Assembly: GCA_035582835.1 (NCBI GenBank)
Contig: JAYKAV010000112.1
Location: 2,044,265-2,108,264 of the forward strand
From: Phoebastria nigripes
Taxonomy: Eukaryota > Chordata > Aves > Procellariiformes > Diomedeidae
Reading direction: 5' to 3'
DNA length: 64,000 bases
Shown piece by piece: positions 12,041 to 25,739 of the stretch (position 1 is the stretch's first letter; each line of letters starts with the position of its first letter). The notes below the pieces were generated by a model that worked only from the letters and a program-made list of their open reading frames with translations, did no database searches and had not been told where the DNA came from. Made by a program: the position numbers and the translations under genes.

Positions 12041-13924
12041 CTGCTGTACGGCCTAGCCACAGTGATGACATCTACCTCTGCCCGTGCCCGTCGGAAGGAA
12101 GCAATGTGCCTGGATACACAGAGAATGAGGCCGATAAGTACCCTCAGGTGGGATGCCGTTAGGGGTCAAATTACAGAAGGCACCTACCCTGAAATCTAGA
12201 CACAGCTAAAATACTGATTCAGGCTAAAATAAGATTTGGGGCTTCCTCGTAAAGATACTCTCTGTGAGTGGTAATACTTGAACTAACTGAAAATTTTCTA
12301 CCTGAACATTTTTCTGTCAGAAAAGACAGTGTCTGTGAGCCAAACTTCCCTGCAGGAACACACTGATTTCTACAGCAACACAAACTGAAAAGTCAGTCAT
12401 GAATTTCCTTCAAAGGAAAAATGTTGGCTCTTGGACAGCTCTACCAAAGGCTGCAATTGACCTGTAATATATGTATTTGAATTCAGACTGAAACCGCAAA
12501 ACACATTTTCTTCATGTAATGTTACAATGTGTAATGCTTTTTGACCATTAGACTATAGCCTGCAAATCTGAAGCAACTTGCATATGATTGACATTTTATG
12601 CTACCCCAATAACGAACAAAGCCAGAGCTACAATTCTTTTTCTCCCTCCAAACGCAATGAATGTCAGAGCACTTCAGGAGAGAGAATTTTTTTTTACTTT
12701 ACTGACGCCAAAGAAAGTTTGCCATTGCTTTCAGAACAGTAATTTTTTTTTTTTTTTTTCAGATACTTGATGAGTAAGAGAAGCCACCTTGCTTCCTCTG
12801 TTAGGGCCTCTAGCACTCCTTAACAGAATTACTTGCTCTCTACTGTGCAAGGCATACCTTCATAGATACTGATGTGATTCCTGCAGACTTGTTCTAACCA
12901 GGTGGTACATCCTTCTTCTCTAATTTGAGAAATGAAAAAGCAATATTTTTAAACATCTACTCTTGTTAACCTACAACTCAGAGGACATGGTTAATGAGGG
13001 AAGCAAATAATTTGACTGAACAGTTAACTACTACTACTTTCCTGTTTTGTCAAGCTCTGTCTTTGTTCCAAGTGAATCTAGGTAGGAACGATGAGCTAAG
13101 CACGTGTGACAGGGAAGAGTGGTGGATGAATCACCTGCATACCTTAAAATGATGGACAGTACATGATCTGGGAGAAGGATTTGCTGCAACATGCCCCCTT
13201 CCTTCTCCTCACTTTCTTAATGCATTGGCGAGATGCTGAATGGCAGTAATTACTTTTATATTACTTGTGTAGCTACAAAAGTTTGTTAATTCCAAGCATG
13301 AATAGAGGGCTTCTTTATAACAGGGGCACTCTGGGGGTACACTGGGTGTTCAGAGATGTCCTCCTGGACCCTCCTGCATCCATGCAAGGGATGCCATTGT
13401 AATGGCAGGTATCCAAAGGCACAGAGGGGTCATTCTAGCATTGTTGGCAACATCAATTGGCCCAAAGGCAACACAGAAATCCCTCTGTTTTCTCTGCTTC
13501 AGTCATTGAGACATCAGTATATCAGAAAATGGAACGGATGGGGGCTACAGCAACTGTGAAAGGTGCAAATTGCACCTTCTTGTGTGTATCTCACACATGA
13601 TCCTGCCAGAGGACTCTGCCTATTGTACAGCAGCACAGCTGACCTTTTGCTGTGTGATGTTATGCTCAAGACACAGATGCTGATTAGGTGAAAGCAATTA
13701 CGCACCAAATGCATCAGACGGGTGGGATCTGTCATAGTTTTGCCCTGAAAAGGTAAAAAAGGCCAGTTCCAGCAGAAGGGAAATGTGAGGACAAATTCAA
13801 TTTCAGGAGTCTCACACTCAGTGTATGAGTGGCTCGCTCTGCTCTGTGATGCATTTAGCTACAAGCCACTGCAACGTACAGTTTCCAGCCTGTTTGATTC
13901 AGTTCCATCCAGACAAGCCACCAG
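12041..13924. other. Intronic sequence with poly-T at about 12741-12760
   Basis: I saw no gene or repeat family apart from a T homopolymer near 12741-12760. The segment 13340-13900 is somewhat more GC-rich, and its right edge may belong to the CR1 that follows. Confidence 0.45.
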
Positions 13925-14330
13925 CTTTCTGACATACGAGGAGAGGCTGAGAGAGCTGGGACTGTTCAGATGCAGAAGAGAAGGCTTGGGGGAATCTTAT
14001 CTATGTGTTTAAATACCTGATGGGGGGAGTAAAGAAACTGGAGACAGACTCTTCTTAGTGGTGCTCAATGAACGGATGAGAGGCAACAGGCACAAACTGA
14101 AATACAGGAAATTCCACTTTAACGTAAGAAAACTTTTTTTCACCGTGGCCATGGTCAAACAGTGGAACAGGTTGTGCAGAGACGCTGTGGAGTCTCCATC
14201 TGTGGAGATATTCAAGACACGACTGGACTCAGCCCTGAGCAACCTGCTGTACCTGACCCTTCTCTGAGCAGGGGGTGAGACTGGATGATCCCCAGAGGTG
14301 CCTTCCAGACTCAACCATGTTGTGATTCCT
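13925..14330 (+). mobile_element. CR1 LINE 3' end (end of ORF2 and 3' UTR)
   Basis: The plus strand carries the CR1 block TACGAGGAGAGGCTGAGAGA (about 13935), then a KYLMGG-like stretch and the RGNRHKLKYRKF and VRKLFFTV-like blocks. Next come GGAGATATTCAAGACACGAC and GACTGGATGATCC, and it ends near TTGTGATTCCT. All are in the order of avian CR1. It is 5'-truncated, with a single terminal octamer-like unit. Frame breaks show it is inactive. Confidence 0.93.
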
Positions 14331-17300
14331 CCCACCCATTATCACCGTGCAGCCTAACCAGAGTCATAAAATGCCCTAGTAACAATTAACATGTTAGTGG
14401 ATACTGGGATGAAAGTAAATAAATCAGAAAGGTAGTCTTGTTAGAGATATGAGAAGAGGAAGGGTTTGATTACATTCAGAGTAGATGACCTTCTATTACT
14501 AGTGGCAATACTCATGACACGATGCGCGAGGTACTGCTGAATGTGCTTTATGTTTCTCAGGTACATACAGCCTGTGTTTTCATTGCACCACACACACTGT
14601 GATCTACTATGCAGTGGGATTTTCTTCATTCTACCTCAAATTACATTCTCCAATTCATTCCTCCAAAGCAGTGAAAAGTATTCTCTACTCACTTATTTTT
14701 TAACTTAGAAATAAACTATTTCTGACTTGTCATACATTCAATTTATAGTGAAAATGTCATTGTGCCTTAAACTAATCAAACCACCTTTAATTCAGGAAGC
14801 CAATGAGCATATCTACTTTCACTCTCTCCTTTCTCTCCAGATATCACCCAATGGTTAGATACAATATTAAACACTCAATGCAGCACTGAAGCACAGGAAA
14901 GAAAACTATAATTTAATTAAAGGATTGCTACAGCATTTTAACAGACATGTAATTGTTCCCTCACATTTTTTATTTGAAACAATCAGTCTATCCACCATTT
15001 ACCTCTCTGTGGCTGGGCTTAAAAAAGAGAACTAGTTAGGGGTACTTATATTATTGTAACTAGTTTAATAATAAGTATAGAGGCCATTGTGAAAGGAAAG
15101 TGATCATTGTGAAGAACTTAAACATTGTTATTTGAAAGTTTCAGAATTAAAATTAGGCTAAAAAATAACCTTTAATGGCTCTTTCCATCCACGCTAAATG
15201 GAAACAATATTAATCCTTGCTCCCTGTTTCCAGTCTTCATTTATGCAACTAGTACAGTAGATACTGCACATTGTCTATGTAAGTAAGCTTTGTGCTGGGA
15301 AGTAAAGAGGAGTCAGGAAGGTGCATCCATAGTTTAGAGATGCAGAGACAAAGCAGAAATGAACAATCAGTGGACTACCGTGCTAACCCAGGAGTCAGAA
15401 AAAAGTGGAAACGGATTCCTGACCTCTCAATTTGCATGATCATGAAACTACAGGTCATTTTCCTAGCTCAGATATCTTGCCTATGTGCCAGCCTAGCTGA
15501 AGCTGCTCTGGAGTGCATCCTCCAGTTTGTGGAGTACCTGCGATACAAGCGATCAGGTAAGCAACTTCCCATAAATTCACCTTACGTAGCAGTGGCGCTT
15601 CCACAAACTCATTCAATCCCAAGCACCTCTGAGAGTTACAATAAATACCGGCTTTAGTGCTGGTAGATTTGGGTCTTAAAATGTTCTGTTGAGCAAATCC
15701 TGAAGAAAACCTGTTCTTTTTTCAGCGTTGTCTGAAGCTCTTCAACTTTACAGAGATCATACCTTTGGTTTCCTCTCTCTCTCAAAAAAAAATCTCTCCA
15801 TAGACCAACCTGGGAATATCCTGATAACCCATTTTAACTAATCGCTTGCTTTTCTTCTAGAAATTCTGGATGTGAGTTGGGTTTGGAAAAAATCTCTCTC
15901 TATTCAAAACATAGAGATATCGCCATCAATAGTGAAATCATCAAAAGAGATACATGCACTTACGTATAGTTAAGGCACAGCATGATACCATGGGTATCCA
16001 TGCTCAAAATAACGTAAGAAGATATAATCTCATTATTTTGTTTGTATGTTGTTGGGAAACTTTTTGAACTATGATGTGGGTCATTTGTGGAGTCACTGTG
16101 CTACCTGCCATGGGTTGTGCCTGACTTGTGAACAAGAAGACATCACTGTTCTCACATACAGGGCATAAACTGAGCAAAATGGAGGGGGGACAGCATCATT
16201 AGAAAATACATGCTTTGCAAATAACAGTAACATCACTAGCAACAATCTTGAGGGTTTTTTTAAATGAAACTGAAAGTAGGAAGCAGCCCTAGAAGAGAAG
16301 CTTTTACAAGATACAGACAGGTATATATTGAGGAAAAGTGTTAAAATGTTTGGACATTTTTGTCAGAGTTTGGAAAACAGAAGATATTGTCACAAAGAGA
16401 GCTCACAAAAGGTTTCTTTCACACACACACTTCTTTTTTTCTGTAAATTGTAAAATTCAATAACAAATACTTAAATAAGATTTTTCTACTCCTAATCTGA
16501 AATTACAAGTAGTCTAATCAGAATACTATGAAAATGGAAAAAATAATCACAAGATTCAGATGATAAATATTTGCTCGAGGTGTAGCCAATACCATTTTCA
16601 TTTGCCTCTGATTTTGGATTTTTACTGTCAAGTCCTAAATCAGACAGATTTCAATCCTCCAATTTATGTGCTTTTTTAACAAAAAAGCCATTTAACACTG
16701 TGCTATCCAGAGACGATATCAAACTGAGAGCCACAGGCAAAAAAGCCCCTTGATAAATGGCTAAATGGGAACAGGCTGACAGTGTTTTGATTTGTAGCAG
16801 GACTACTTTTCCCTTATCTACTGGGTTATTAAAATCCACATGCTGATGTATTGAAATAACCTTTTAAAGAAGAAAGTGGACTTGTGCCTGGCAAAGTTTG
16901 ACCTTACTCAGTCTGTTTCAGCAGCGTGACACAAAATGTCCAGTGACACAGGAGCGGGGACAGAACAGAGCTTCAAATCCCTTTCCATTCTTTTTCCATT
17001 CTGCAAATCTGCCTGGTCTCTGTATCAAACACAGCCAGGGTCGTTCAGCATACTGTCGCACATGAAAAAGCATGCAGCTCGCTCAGGCAAAAAGTGAAGT
17101 TCCCAGTCNGAAGCATGTAGGTACAGGTTAGATGTGGAAGAGGACAAAAATTCCCAGTTCACTCCAGAAAATTCAACTGTCAAAGCAGAACAAAGGTTTA
17201 ACAGCCATGCTCGCTCCTGAGGTTTCTTCCTGTTGCTGATGAAGGGCAGGATTTCTCCAGTCCCTCTGTGAATGCAGAATATAGAAAATCTGATGTCTCG

Positions 17301-19229
17301 CTGATGGCAAGGGAGGATATTGCAGTGAGAGACCAAGAGAAGGTTAAAAATAAGCTAAAAAAACCCCTATTACTTAAGTTACTAAATCTGTAAAAGGTAG
17401 AGTTCAAAGAATGAGCAAATAACCCTGATGGCTCTGTGAATTATTTTTCATACCAGTATATCATTTTCTTTACATTAAGTAGAATCACGTTCACTACCTG
17501 ATGAATTCTCTCTGAATTAGAACACAGTAAGACAAAAAGCTTTGCCGATTGCCCCCATCTTGAAATCTGAATAGATTAGTGCTGAGTAAGATGACATCAT
17601 TATATAGTTTGAGAACATCCTCCGCCCACCATAATATTTAAAAAATACATTTTCCATATACAGATTTTTTAAAATTAATACAAAATACTTCACTTCAGCC
17701 CTAAAGCAGTTTATCCTATTTTTTTGGATGAGCTACCCTCTGGAAACAGCTAGTCTAAACTGACTAGTTTAGATTAGATTAGATTTCACCTAGTTTTAGA
17801 CAGTTATCCCATCCTCACTGTCCTTCTGGACAATGCAATTTAAGGCTGTGATTAGCTAGCTAATGCCTAAGAAAGATGTAATTGGAATCCTTGTCTAATT
17901 TTAACAGAGAAAAGCCAGAAGTCTCATGAGACAGTTTAACTAATACACAGTTGAATACTGTTCAAACACCTCTAATGAAATCCACACAAAGCTTTTTTTA
18001 TAAAAACCACTGATTTACAGGGAAAGTATTTTCTATTAGTAACCTAAATGCACAGCCAGTTTCCTGACATTCATATGGCCTGATCAAAGGCTGCCTTACT
18101 TTAGTTTCTTCATCCACAAACTACCACAGAGTAAGGTTTATGAGACTTGGGCTGAGTTGTCCCTGTTAGTCACAGGTGGTTATCACCAGATCACCGCTAC
18201 ATGTAGACAAACAGGCATTATTTTTCACTCCTCCTCACAGCTCCCTGAAGAACTACTGCTACCTCTTTTATGCTTGCTGGTGCGTGTGTGGGGAGGGGAA
18301 GGTGCTCTTCTAAAAGTAACACCTCTACATCAGATCAGGACATAGTATTCTCCAAGGTTAGACTAAGCCACAGCATATGGTTGACACAAAACAATGTGAA
18401 CAAAGCGCTGCTGCTCAAGTGTTTCAATTACTGCATCCCATTAAACTAAATAAAATGCCAGCTATGAGATATCTAAAAAAAAATTTAAAAAAAAAAAAAG
18501 ATCAAAAAGTTGAGTTTACTAAAATAAGATTTGACAAAAAAAACCCCCAAACAACAGGAAAATCACAATGTTTCCAAAATCTTGAAAATTTCTGTGGAAG
18601 CTCCCACAGTCAAGCATTTTAGGAGAGAATTTCTCTATAATTCTCTATTCACAAAGCTTAGTACCATTGTCATAGTTCATGACAGATGGAAAGAAGCAGC
18701 GAATGTAAACAGAATTGAAAACTGAAGAGGCTATTTTCATTGCCCAAAGCGGCACAAATGCAAAGAAAGGAAAAACAACGTTATTGGTAAAGAACAGATG
18801 TGGATTCTTTCCTAGTCTTAACAACCTTAGGGACTCTAAGACTCACAAAAAGAGTACAAATTAGAAAACCAGTGCATATTTTAAGCAAATATATAATATA
18901 TAGCAACAATATATACATTCTAAGCAATTAAGTTCCATATCTATGAAGAAGAATGGAAAGCACAGATTTCTATGTTACTAATCACCTACGTGGCTGACCA
19001 GCTGCACCTGTCAGGAGAAAATGGAGGTTTCTGCATATAGCTTTTTCTCTCAGCACAGGAAGGAAGCGGTCAGGGTCATCTCACATATGCTTATTAGTTA
19101 GGGATAAGGTTAACTTCCTGAAAATCATACAACTGATATTAAAAAGCACTGGGTATAGAATAGTACTTGGACATTTTGCATAGACAATGAATGTGAAAAA
19201 TCGCAAACTGATACATCGGATAGAGTAAG
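14331..19229. other. AT-rich intronic sequence with a short palindrome at 17754-17773
   Basis: No gene was recognised. There is an inverted repeat with 8-bp arms (TCTAAACT / AGTTTAGA) around a GACT loop at 17754-17773. A 121-codon open frame at 15292-15657 (plus) has no recognisable domain. Confidence 0.45.
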
Positions 19230-19334
19230 CTCTAGGTGGCCCTGCTTGAGCTGAGGGGTTGGACCAGATGACCTCCATACGTCCCTTCCAACCTCAGCCA
19301 TTCTGTGATGCTGTGATTTTGTGACTCTGTGATC
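19230..19334 (+). mobile_element. CR1 LINE 3' tail, short
   Basis: The plus strand reads GGTGGCCCTGCTTGAG, GGGGTTGGACCAGATGACC, then CCCTTCCAACCTCAGCC, and ends in TTCTGTGAT/GCTGTGAT/TTTGTGAC-type octamers. This is the canonical CR1 terminus. It is only about 105 bp long, so heavily 5'-truncated. Confidence 0.93.
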
Positions 19335-22135
19335 AAACTGTGTTTTTTCTTCTACACCGTCACTCAATGCAATGAATTGTGATTGGCCTGTGAGTATGTA
19401 CTAGTTCAGGATCCATAGACACCTATGGGTTGAAGACACTGCAAAAAACTAGTTTCTGTATTAAGAAAAGTGTAGCCACAATGGGTCCTTGTAAAGATCA
19501 GGCCAATGTGTTCAGTTCATCAACTGGCTGACTGATCCCAAGGACTCATAGTAAGCACCCTTCAGAGCAGCCATCCGTTTTATCATGGGCTGTGTTGACT
19601 GTAAGAGTTGAAGGATAGTTGAAACACTGATATTCAAGAAATGGCATTTGTCCAGATTATGCTTCCTTATAACAGTCAAAGGAACTGACATAGATTTATT
19701 TTTATCTTGCTATGCATTCATTTTGTATTTAGTTTTAAATAATGGAATGCATAGAAGACACTCATGGAAAAATGGAAATGAAGTGAGCAATCCTTTTAGG
19801 ATAAATACAACACAAGTGGAATTCCAGATGTGCGCTTGGTAAGTTAATATCTTGCCCCTACACAACTTCTGACAAGTCTTTAAGGCTTCTTTAAGGCAGA
19901 AAGAGAAACTGTACTAGCCAGGCAACAATGACTTGAAGGAGGAACGTGGTTGAAGAATCTCTGACTTCATGGATCCCATGGCTGAAGGTCTCCTCAAGAT
20001 GGAACACCATGATAAAAACATTGCCTAAAATTTAGGTGAAGTAATAGATGCCAGACAGTACCTCCTCTGACATGGGGACAGAAGCAAGTCTTTTCTCCCT
20101 GAACATACATGCATACACAATTTTTCTGTTTTTTGTCCTCTGGTCTGTGTTTTGAAAAGAAATTTGCCTCTACTTGCTATTCAGAAGAATACTATACAAA
20201 TGGAAGCACATAGGCTTCCAATGAAGAACTATTGCTTATCTTATCAGTTCCTACTCATGGTTCTTGNTTGAATTTGAGATACAGAAAATATATTGATCAG
20301 ATGATAAAAACATTTTTTCTGCCACTCAATACAGGAGACGACAGACAGAAAGTGATATTGAGCACTGACATATGCCAGAAGTACAAAGATTACATCTGGC
20401 AATACGGTGTTTGGGTGACTGGTACTACCTGGCCAGCTGCTTCTTGATATGTTGACTTTTGGCTTAGAGAAGTTGAAATAACCTTCAATGCTATTTGACA
20501 TTTGGAAAATCAGAAGCACTGACAGAACCATGAACACTACATTAGGAGTCTGTGAGTTCTCTTTCTAAAATTAACTCAGGCACACAGACTGCTGTGGAAA
20601 ATGCTCCAGAAAAAAAACCCAAACCAACAACAACAACAACAAAAATGGAGTGAAAAATAACTACACCCTAGAGTAAAACCTGTGCAAGATATCCAAGAAT
20701 TCCATTATAGGGAAGACAAGTAGCAGCTGTAGAGCACTGTAAGCCTATATTTAATGTACACATAGACAGCACCAATTCTCTGATGCCCGCCTCATCACAG
20801 AAAAGCACCATATTCAGAATGGGAAGGCAGCNGGTGCTTCCTCCATGGTAACAGGTGGCAATTACTATGGAGACCGATGGTCCCATGCTCCCAAATTTGC
20901 TTGCTATGCTCATTTTGATTTTGTAGGCAGAATGTTTCACCTGTGACAAGCATTGAGTCCATAGGGAAACAGAACAGAGGTGGCATAGCCATAAACATCC
21001 AGGCAGCAGCCTGAAGGTAATACCTGGTAGTATCAAAGTCACCACAGGGTAACTGAGAAAACAAAGAGGAAGCAGATGCAAAGAAGGCAAATAAACAAAG
21101 AGGGAGAGATGGCAGTAAATGCATGACATAGGACCCATGGAAAATGAGAAAGAGGGAAAAATAGGTGTTGCTGTGGTCCTAATGAGAGTACAATAATGGG
21201 ATCTTGAGGGAGAGTCTACATTCCCCGGGGACAGAACTGGGGAAAAATTTCCACCAGACTTTTTCGGGGACATCAATTTTTTTGCAAGTTTGCCCTGGGT
21301 TTTTTTTTTTTCCTGAAACTCCTGTCATTTTTACCTTGTTGACAATTATCTGGGTTGTACACCNTTATAGAATGTTCTTCTCAGTAAAGAAGAAAAAATG
21401 TATTATGCAGAATGCCCTTTAAACTTGAAGCAAAGACTTCTGTGAATCTTGACATTCTCTATTGTATTTGCTAACCATCAGGTATTTTTCTCAATTTCTC
21501 TTTCAATACTATCATTACTGAAATTGTGAAAAACTGAAGAATATTTTTTGCTATAGAAATAACAGAATAAATTTTGAAGATTTTCTTTCCCGATTCCCTC
21601 CTTTACTCTCTTGTTTGGTTAATGAGGTGGAGGATAACACAACTGATGAAGACTGAATAGCTGAATGAATTTGTTGAATAGATATAGGGAATCTAATTTC
21701 AATACAGACCATAAAAATAATAGTTGATGTAAGCTTTTGATGTACATTATTCAAGCTAGNCAAAAAGAAATAAAAAAGCAATTTCTAGTTTTCAAATCCT
21801 CTTTTGAATACTGTGTGCCTTCATGGGGACATTTGATTTGCAAATGAACTTAAATCTAGATACCAAGATTACACTTACTTTTGCCACTTCCCAAAAAAAA
21901 TTATTGCATTGCCCACCCCTTTTTGTTTCACTGGTATTACTTGTCAAATATTTTGTTCACATGCTGGCACTCAAAATAACTTTCCTTGATTTTAGTTTGC
22001 TAATAAATGCTTGCTTAAAAAAATTCTGAGATTTATGGCTTTTTACCCACTCTGCGATATTTTTTCAAATTATTTCATCTTTGTGTTCCCACTGACGCAT
22101 GATGTCTTTTACTGAGGGTTTCTCAACTATAGAAA
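19335..22135. other. Intronic sequence with AAC microsatellite (20626-20645)
   Basis: An (AAC)n run lies at 20626-20645 and a T run near 21300-21311. The longest open frame in the window, 202 codons on the minus strand (20668-21276), lies here. It has no recognisable domain, and I treat it as chance or decayed sequence. Confidence 0.45.
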
Positions 22136-23470
22136 GTAACCCAGGACACCCAGGTCCTTTTTTGGAAAGCTGCTTTCTAGCCAGTTAACCCCCAGCCAGT
22201 AACCCCCTGTTACATGGGATTATTCCATCCCAGATACAGAAATTTGCATTTCCCTGTATTAAACTTCATTTAAGGTTCCTGTCATCCCATTTCTCCAGCT
22301 TGTATAAGCTCCCTTTGTGTGGCAGCCTTGGCCTCCAGTGTACTACCTCCCCCCTCCTTAAATTTGGTATCATCCTCAAGCTTGCTGAGAGGTCATGCTG
22401 TCTCATCATCCAGATCATTAATAATGGTATTAAACAGTATTGATCCCTGAGGGACACCACTAGTAACTGGCCATAGCTAGATTTTGTACCACGGACCCTT
22501 TGAGTCAACAGCACAGATAATTTTCCACACAATTTACAATCCATTTATCCAATCCATATCTCACTAATTTGGCTACAAGGATACTATGGGAGACTATCTC
22601 AAAGGTCCATACAACATCCACTATTCTCCCCTTATCCGCAAAGCCAATCATCTCATCACAGAAGACAATCAGTTGGTCAGACATGATGTGCCCATGATAA
22701 ATCCATGCTGGATGCTGCCAATCAACTTTTTGTCCCTCCTCTGCTTGAAGATGTCTTCAAGGAGGATTTGCTTCATAACCTTCCAAGGGACTGAGATTAT
22801 GCTGAGTGGCCTGTAGTTAGCTGGATCCTCCCTGAAGACAGGTGTGATGTTGCATTTTTACAGCCATCAGTAATCTGCTTCAATCACCATGATCTCTCAA
22901 AGGTGATAGGAAGTGTCTTTGCAATGACATTGGCCATTGGACACACTCCATCTGGTCCCATGGATTTGTGTATATTCAACGGGTGTAAGTGCTTCCTAGT
23001 TCTGTCTTTCACAGTTTACTTCACAGACCCTGCCAATAGGCTTGGGGACGTGGGAACAGTCCTTACCAGTAAAAAAGTGAGAAAAAAAGGCATTGAGCAC
23101 CTCAACTTTTTCAACGTCCTTTGTCACTAGGAATGCTGCCCTATTGAGTAGCAGGCCCACATTTGCCTTAGCCTTCCTTTTGTTGCCAATATACTTGTAG
23201 CAACTCTTCCTGTTGCTATTGCATCACTTGCTAGTTTCGACTCTAGCTGCTCTTTGGCTTTCCTAACTATTTTGCATGCTTCAGCATTGTCTCTGTACTC
23301 CTCCCAGGTAGCTTCTTCCTATTTCCACCTTCTGTGTACTTTCTTTTTGCATTTGAGCTCTGTCAGAGGTTCCCCATTCATCCATGCTGGCCTTCTGTCA
23401 CGTTTGTTTGCCTTCCTGCATGCTGGAGCAGACTCTTCTTTTGCCCTGATGACAGAGCCCGTTAGTCTCT
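22136..23470 (-). mobile_element. CR1 LINE ORF2 fragment, reverse-transcriptase part, decayed
   Basis: Read on the minus strand, this encodes in order: RRPAWMNGEPLTELK-like, ATWEEYRDNAEACK-like, NVGLLLNRAAFLVTKDVEKV, EVLNAFF, NIHKSMGPDGV, TSGVPQGSI..NTIINDLDD, a KLEDDTK block, and FNTGKCKFL..LG, ending near DLGVL-like sequence at 22140. These are the reverse-transcriptase blocks of CR1. The family FADDTK catalytic block has decayed. Many stops and indels are present. The 3' UTR is missing, unlike typical CR1 copies, so the right end of the element was lost or separated. Confidence 0.9.
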
Positions 23471-24085
23471 GACTAGGTTCTTCTAGATACTCCACATGAG
23501 GAGGGCTTAATGCTTAATGTCAGACTTACTTATTTATAGGTATTTGACATTACACAGGATTTTGATTCAGCAGTGTGCTACAGCAATGTACTGACATGAC
23601 AACACAAGCACAATATAGCAATTGCAATATGCAGTTGAATCACAATTAAAATGTGATTCCCATTACCAGTCTCCATATGCTCCACCATCATGATACTGGA
23701 CTTCCCCAGTCACTGGGAAGGAATATGTGTGTTAAAGCCAGCTCAAGCCCTTTGTTCTCTTCAACATACGTTTGGTTAGCTGTTCAGTTTTTACACTTTA
23801 CGTTGAGCTGAGTCACATATGCAATTCTCTGCCCTCCATGCTGGTCTGGCTAGCTCAGGAAAACATTACTCTCTACTAATTATCTCAGGGAAGGCTGTTT
23901 ACACAACCACAACCCAATGATCCACTGGTACAGCTGTGTATCTAAAAGAAAGGTCACCCTCCAGTCCCCTTTGTGTTGAGATAAATTCAGATATCTTGAT
24001 AATAATTGGTGTTTATTCCTCACATCCTTCCCTGAGCTCATCACTCTTGCCCATCTCCTCTAAGTCTTCTTCCACTGTAGGGTTT
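23471..24085. other. About 0.6-kb non-CR1 sequence interrupting the CR1 copy
   Basis: This stretch lies between the endonuclease-side and RT-side halves of the CR1 ORF2, where the family consensus has essentially no spacing. I see no CR1 similarity in it. It has an internal candidate TGT...ACA boundary pair (about 23518 and 24024), but no clear target-site duplication. A later insertion, possibly LTR-derived, is the simplest reading. The identity is unknown. Confidence 0.5.
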
Positions 24086-24700
24086 TGTTGATCAGTCTCA
24101 CCTGAAGAGGCTGTCCTTGAAGGTCAATGAGCTCTCCTCAGCCCTTTTGCCCTCCAGGGCAGACTCTCATGGGACTGTGCCGGGCAGGTCTCTGAACAAG
24201 CTGAAGTCTGCTCTCCTAAACTCCAGAGTCNTGATTCCACTATTTGTCTTGCTCATTTCTCATAGGATTTTAACTGTGTCGCCTCAAGGCTGTCTTTGAC
24301 TCCCACATCCCCAGACAGTTCTTCCTTATTCGTGTGTAATACGTACACCAGAAACTGATGTCCTAGTATGCATGTCAATCACCTGTGTTAAGAAACTGTC
24401 ATCAACACACTGTAGAAATCTCTTGGATTGCTAACGTCTAAGCATACTGCCCTTACAACAGATATCATAGTGCTTCAAGTCCTCCATGAGTGCCTGGGCT
24501 TGTGATCGGGTAGCTTCTGCCAGCTACCTAAAGAAGTCTTCATCTTCTTGATCAGGTGATCTCCATCAGATGCCTGACATGATGTCACCCATATTGGTCT
24601 GTCTTCTGATCTTTAGACGTAAGCTCTCAAGGCGCTTGTCACTCATTCCCTAGCCGAGTTCCATGCATTTAAGCTATTCCTTTACATGAAGTGCAGCCCC
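24086..24700 (-). mobile_element. CR1 LINE ORF2 fragment, endonuclease side, decayed
   Basis: The minus strand gives LKHYDICC (family GDFNFPDICW), SKRFLQCVDDSFLTQVID, a TLEFRRADFSLFRDLPG-like block, ESALEGKRAEES and LTFKDSLF, matching the C-terminal endonuclease part of CR1 ORF2 and its linker. Orientation and order agree with the RT half at 22136-23470, so the two are one element split by an insertion. Several stop codons and an N at 24231 are present. The 5' limit is approximate. Confidence 0.85.
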
Positions 24701-25739
24701 TCCTCCTCACCATCCCAAATCCATGCCTGGAAAATGGGAGAAAGTCAATAAGCAAAGAACAAGACCCTGCCAAGGGGCTGCTCCAACAATCCAGTCATGC
24801 CACGTGGTTCCAGCACCTAAAAATATACTCTGGTTTTGTTTAGTTTACTGGTACAGATACAGCCTCAATGTTTTGGATGAACACATGTTTTGTTCTCACA
24901 GGGTACTGATTGTGGTACCTATTTATAAGTTATTCCACCTTAACAGTTCACAAATGGTTTGACCCACAGTCAGACCCCCAGGTTAATTTCAGGCCACCAT
25001 CAGCCTTTAAATATTTAATGATGAGCTTAAAAATGTCATTCCTTAATGTATAGGCCAGTAGTTCATATGAAGTTATACACTGTTATACTTAGGAATCACT
25101 TGATATTCTATGTCATGTGCACAGAGGNGAAATCGAGAAGAATCCTAGGCTGGGACAACATAGAAGAGAAATGGTAATTGGGTGAGATCTTTTTCTTCCA
25201 ACTAAAAACCAGATTCCCTTTCCTAATAACTAGAAAACTCAATATATTAAGGAAATAAAAATACCAAAGCCAGTGATTGAAGAAGTCCCACACTTTTCCT
25301 TTACTATCTGGCAATTCCAACTGCATGCTGTATAAAAACCCGCTTGGTAGAGTTGCTATTTCACTTAAAAAACCCAGCTCCTGGAAACAAGAAGAACATG
25401 TACATTCCCAGGTTGCCATTTTAAAATTAAGTTTCTAAGTCTCACAGTTGCAGGAAGACAACTGAAAATATTACTCAGTGATTACAGAAATCCTCTGGAA
25501 TGTCCCCTCTCATCTGATAGCTTAGGTACCTGGCACAACTTTCTTACATTTGGTGTTGGCAGTTCACAGTAGACTAATTAGTCAATGCCTACAGCATCAA
25601 GATGAAAGGCACTGAGGTTTTGATGACAACCCTGCATGGATTCATGGACCAGCTAGTTTGGCATTCAGAGATTTTTAGCAGATCTCCTATGCCATACAGC
25701 CAAGAAGATATCCACAGCACAAAACTTTTTAAGATTCAC

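Noticed and set aside
11609..12199. Open frames on both strands across the LTR
   Set aside because: They lie in the ERV LTR, which is non-coding, and they contain Ns and stops.
14058..14267. Plus-strand 69-codon open frame as a gene
   Set aside because: It is the 3' end of a CR1 LINE, not a host gene.
20668..21276. 202-codon minus-strand open frame as a real protein gene
   Set aside because: No domain, no supported splice sites or promoter, and an unremarkable start context. It is kept only as a low-interest finding.
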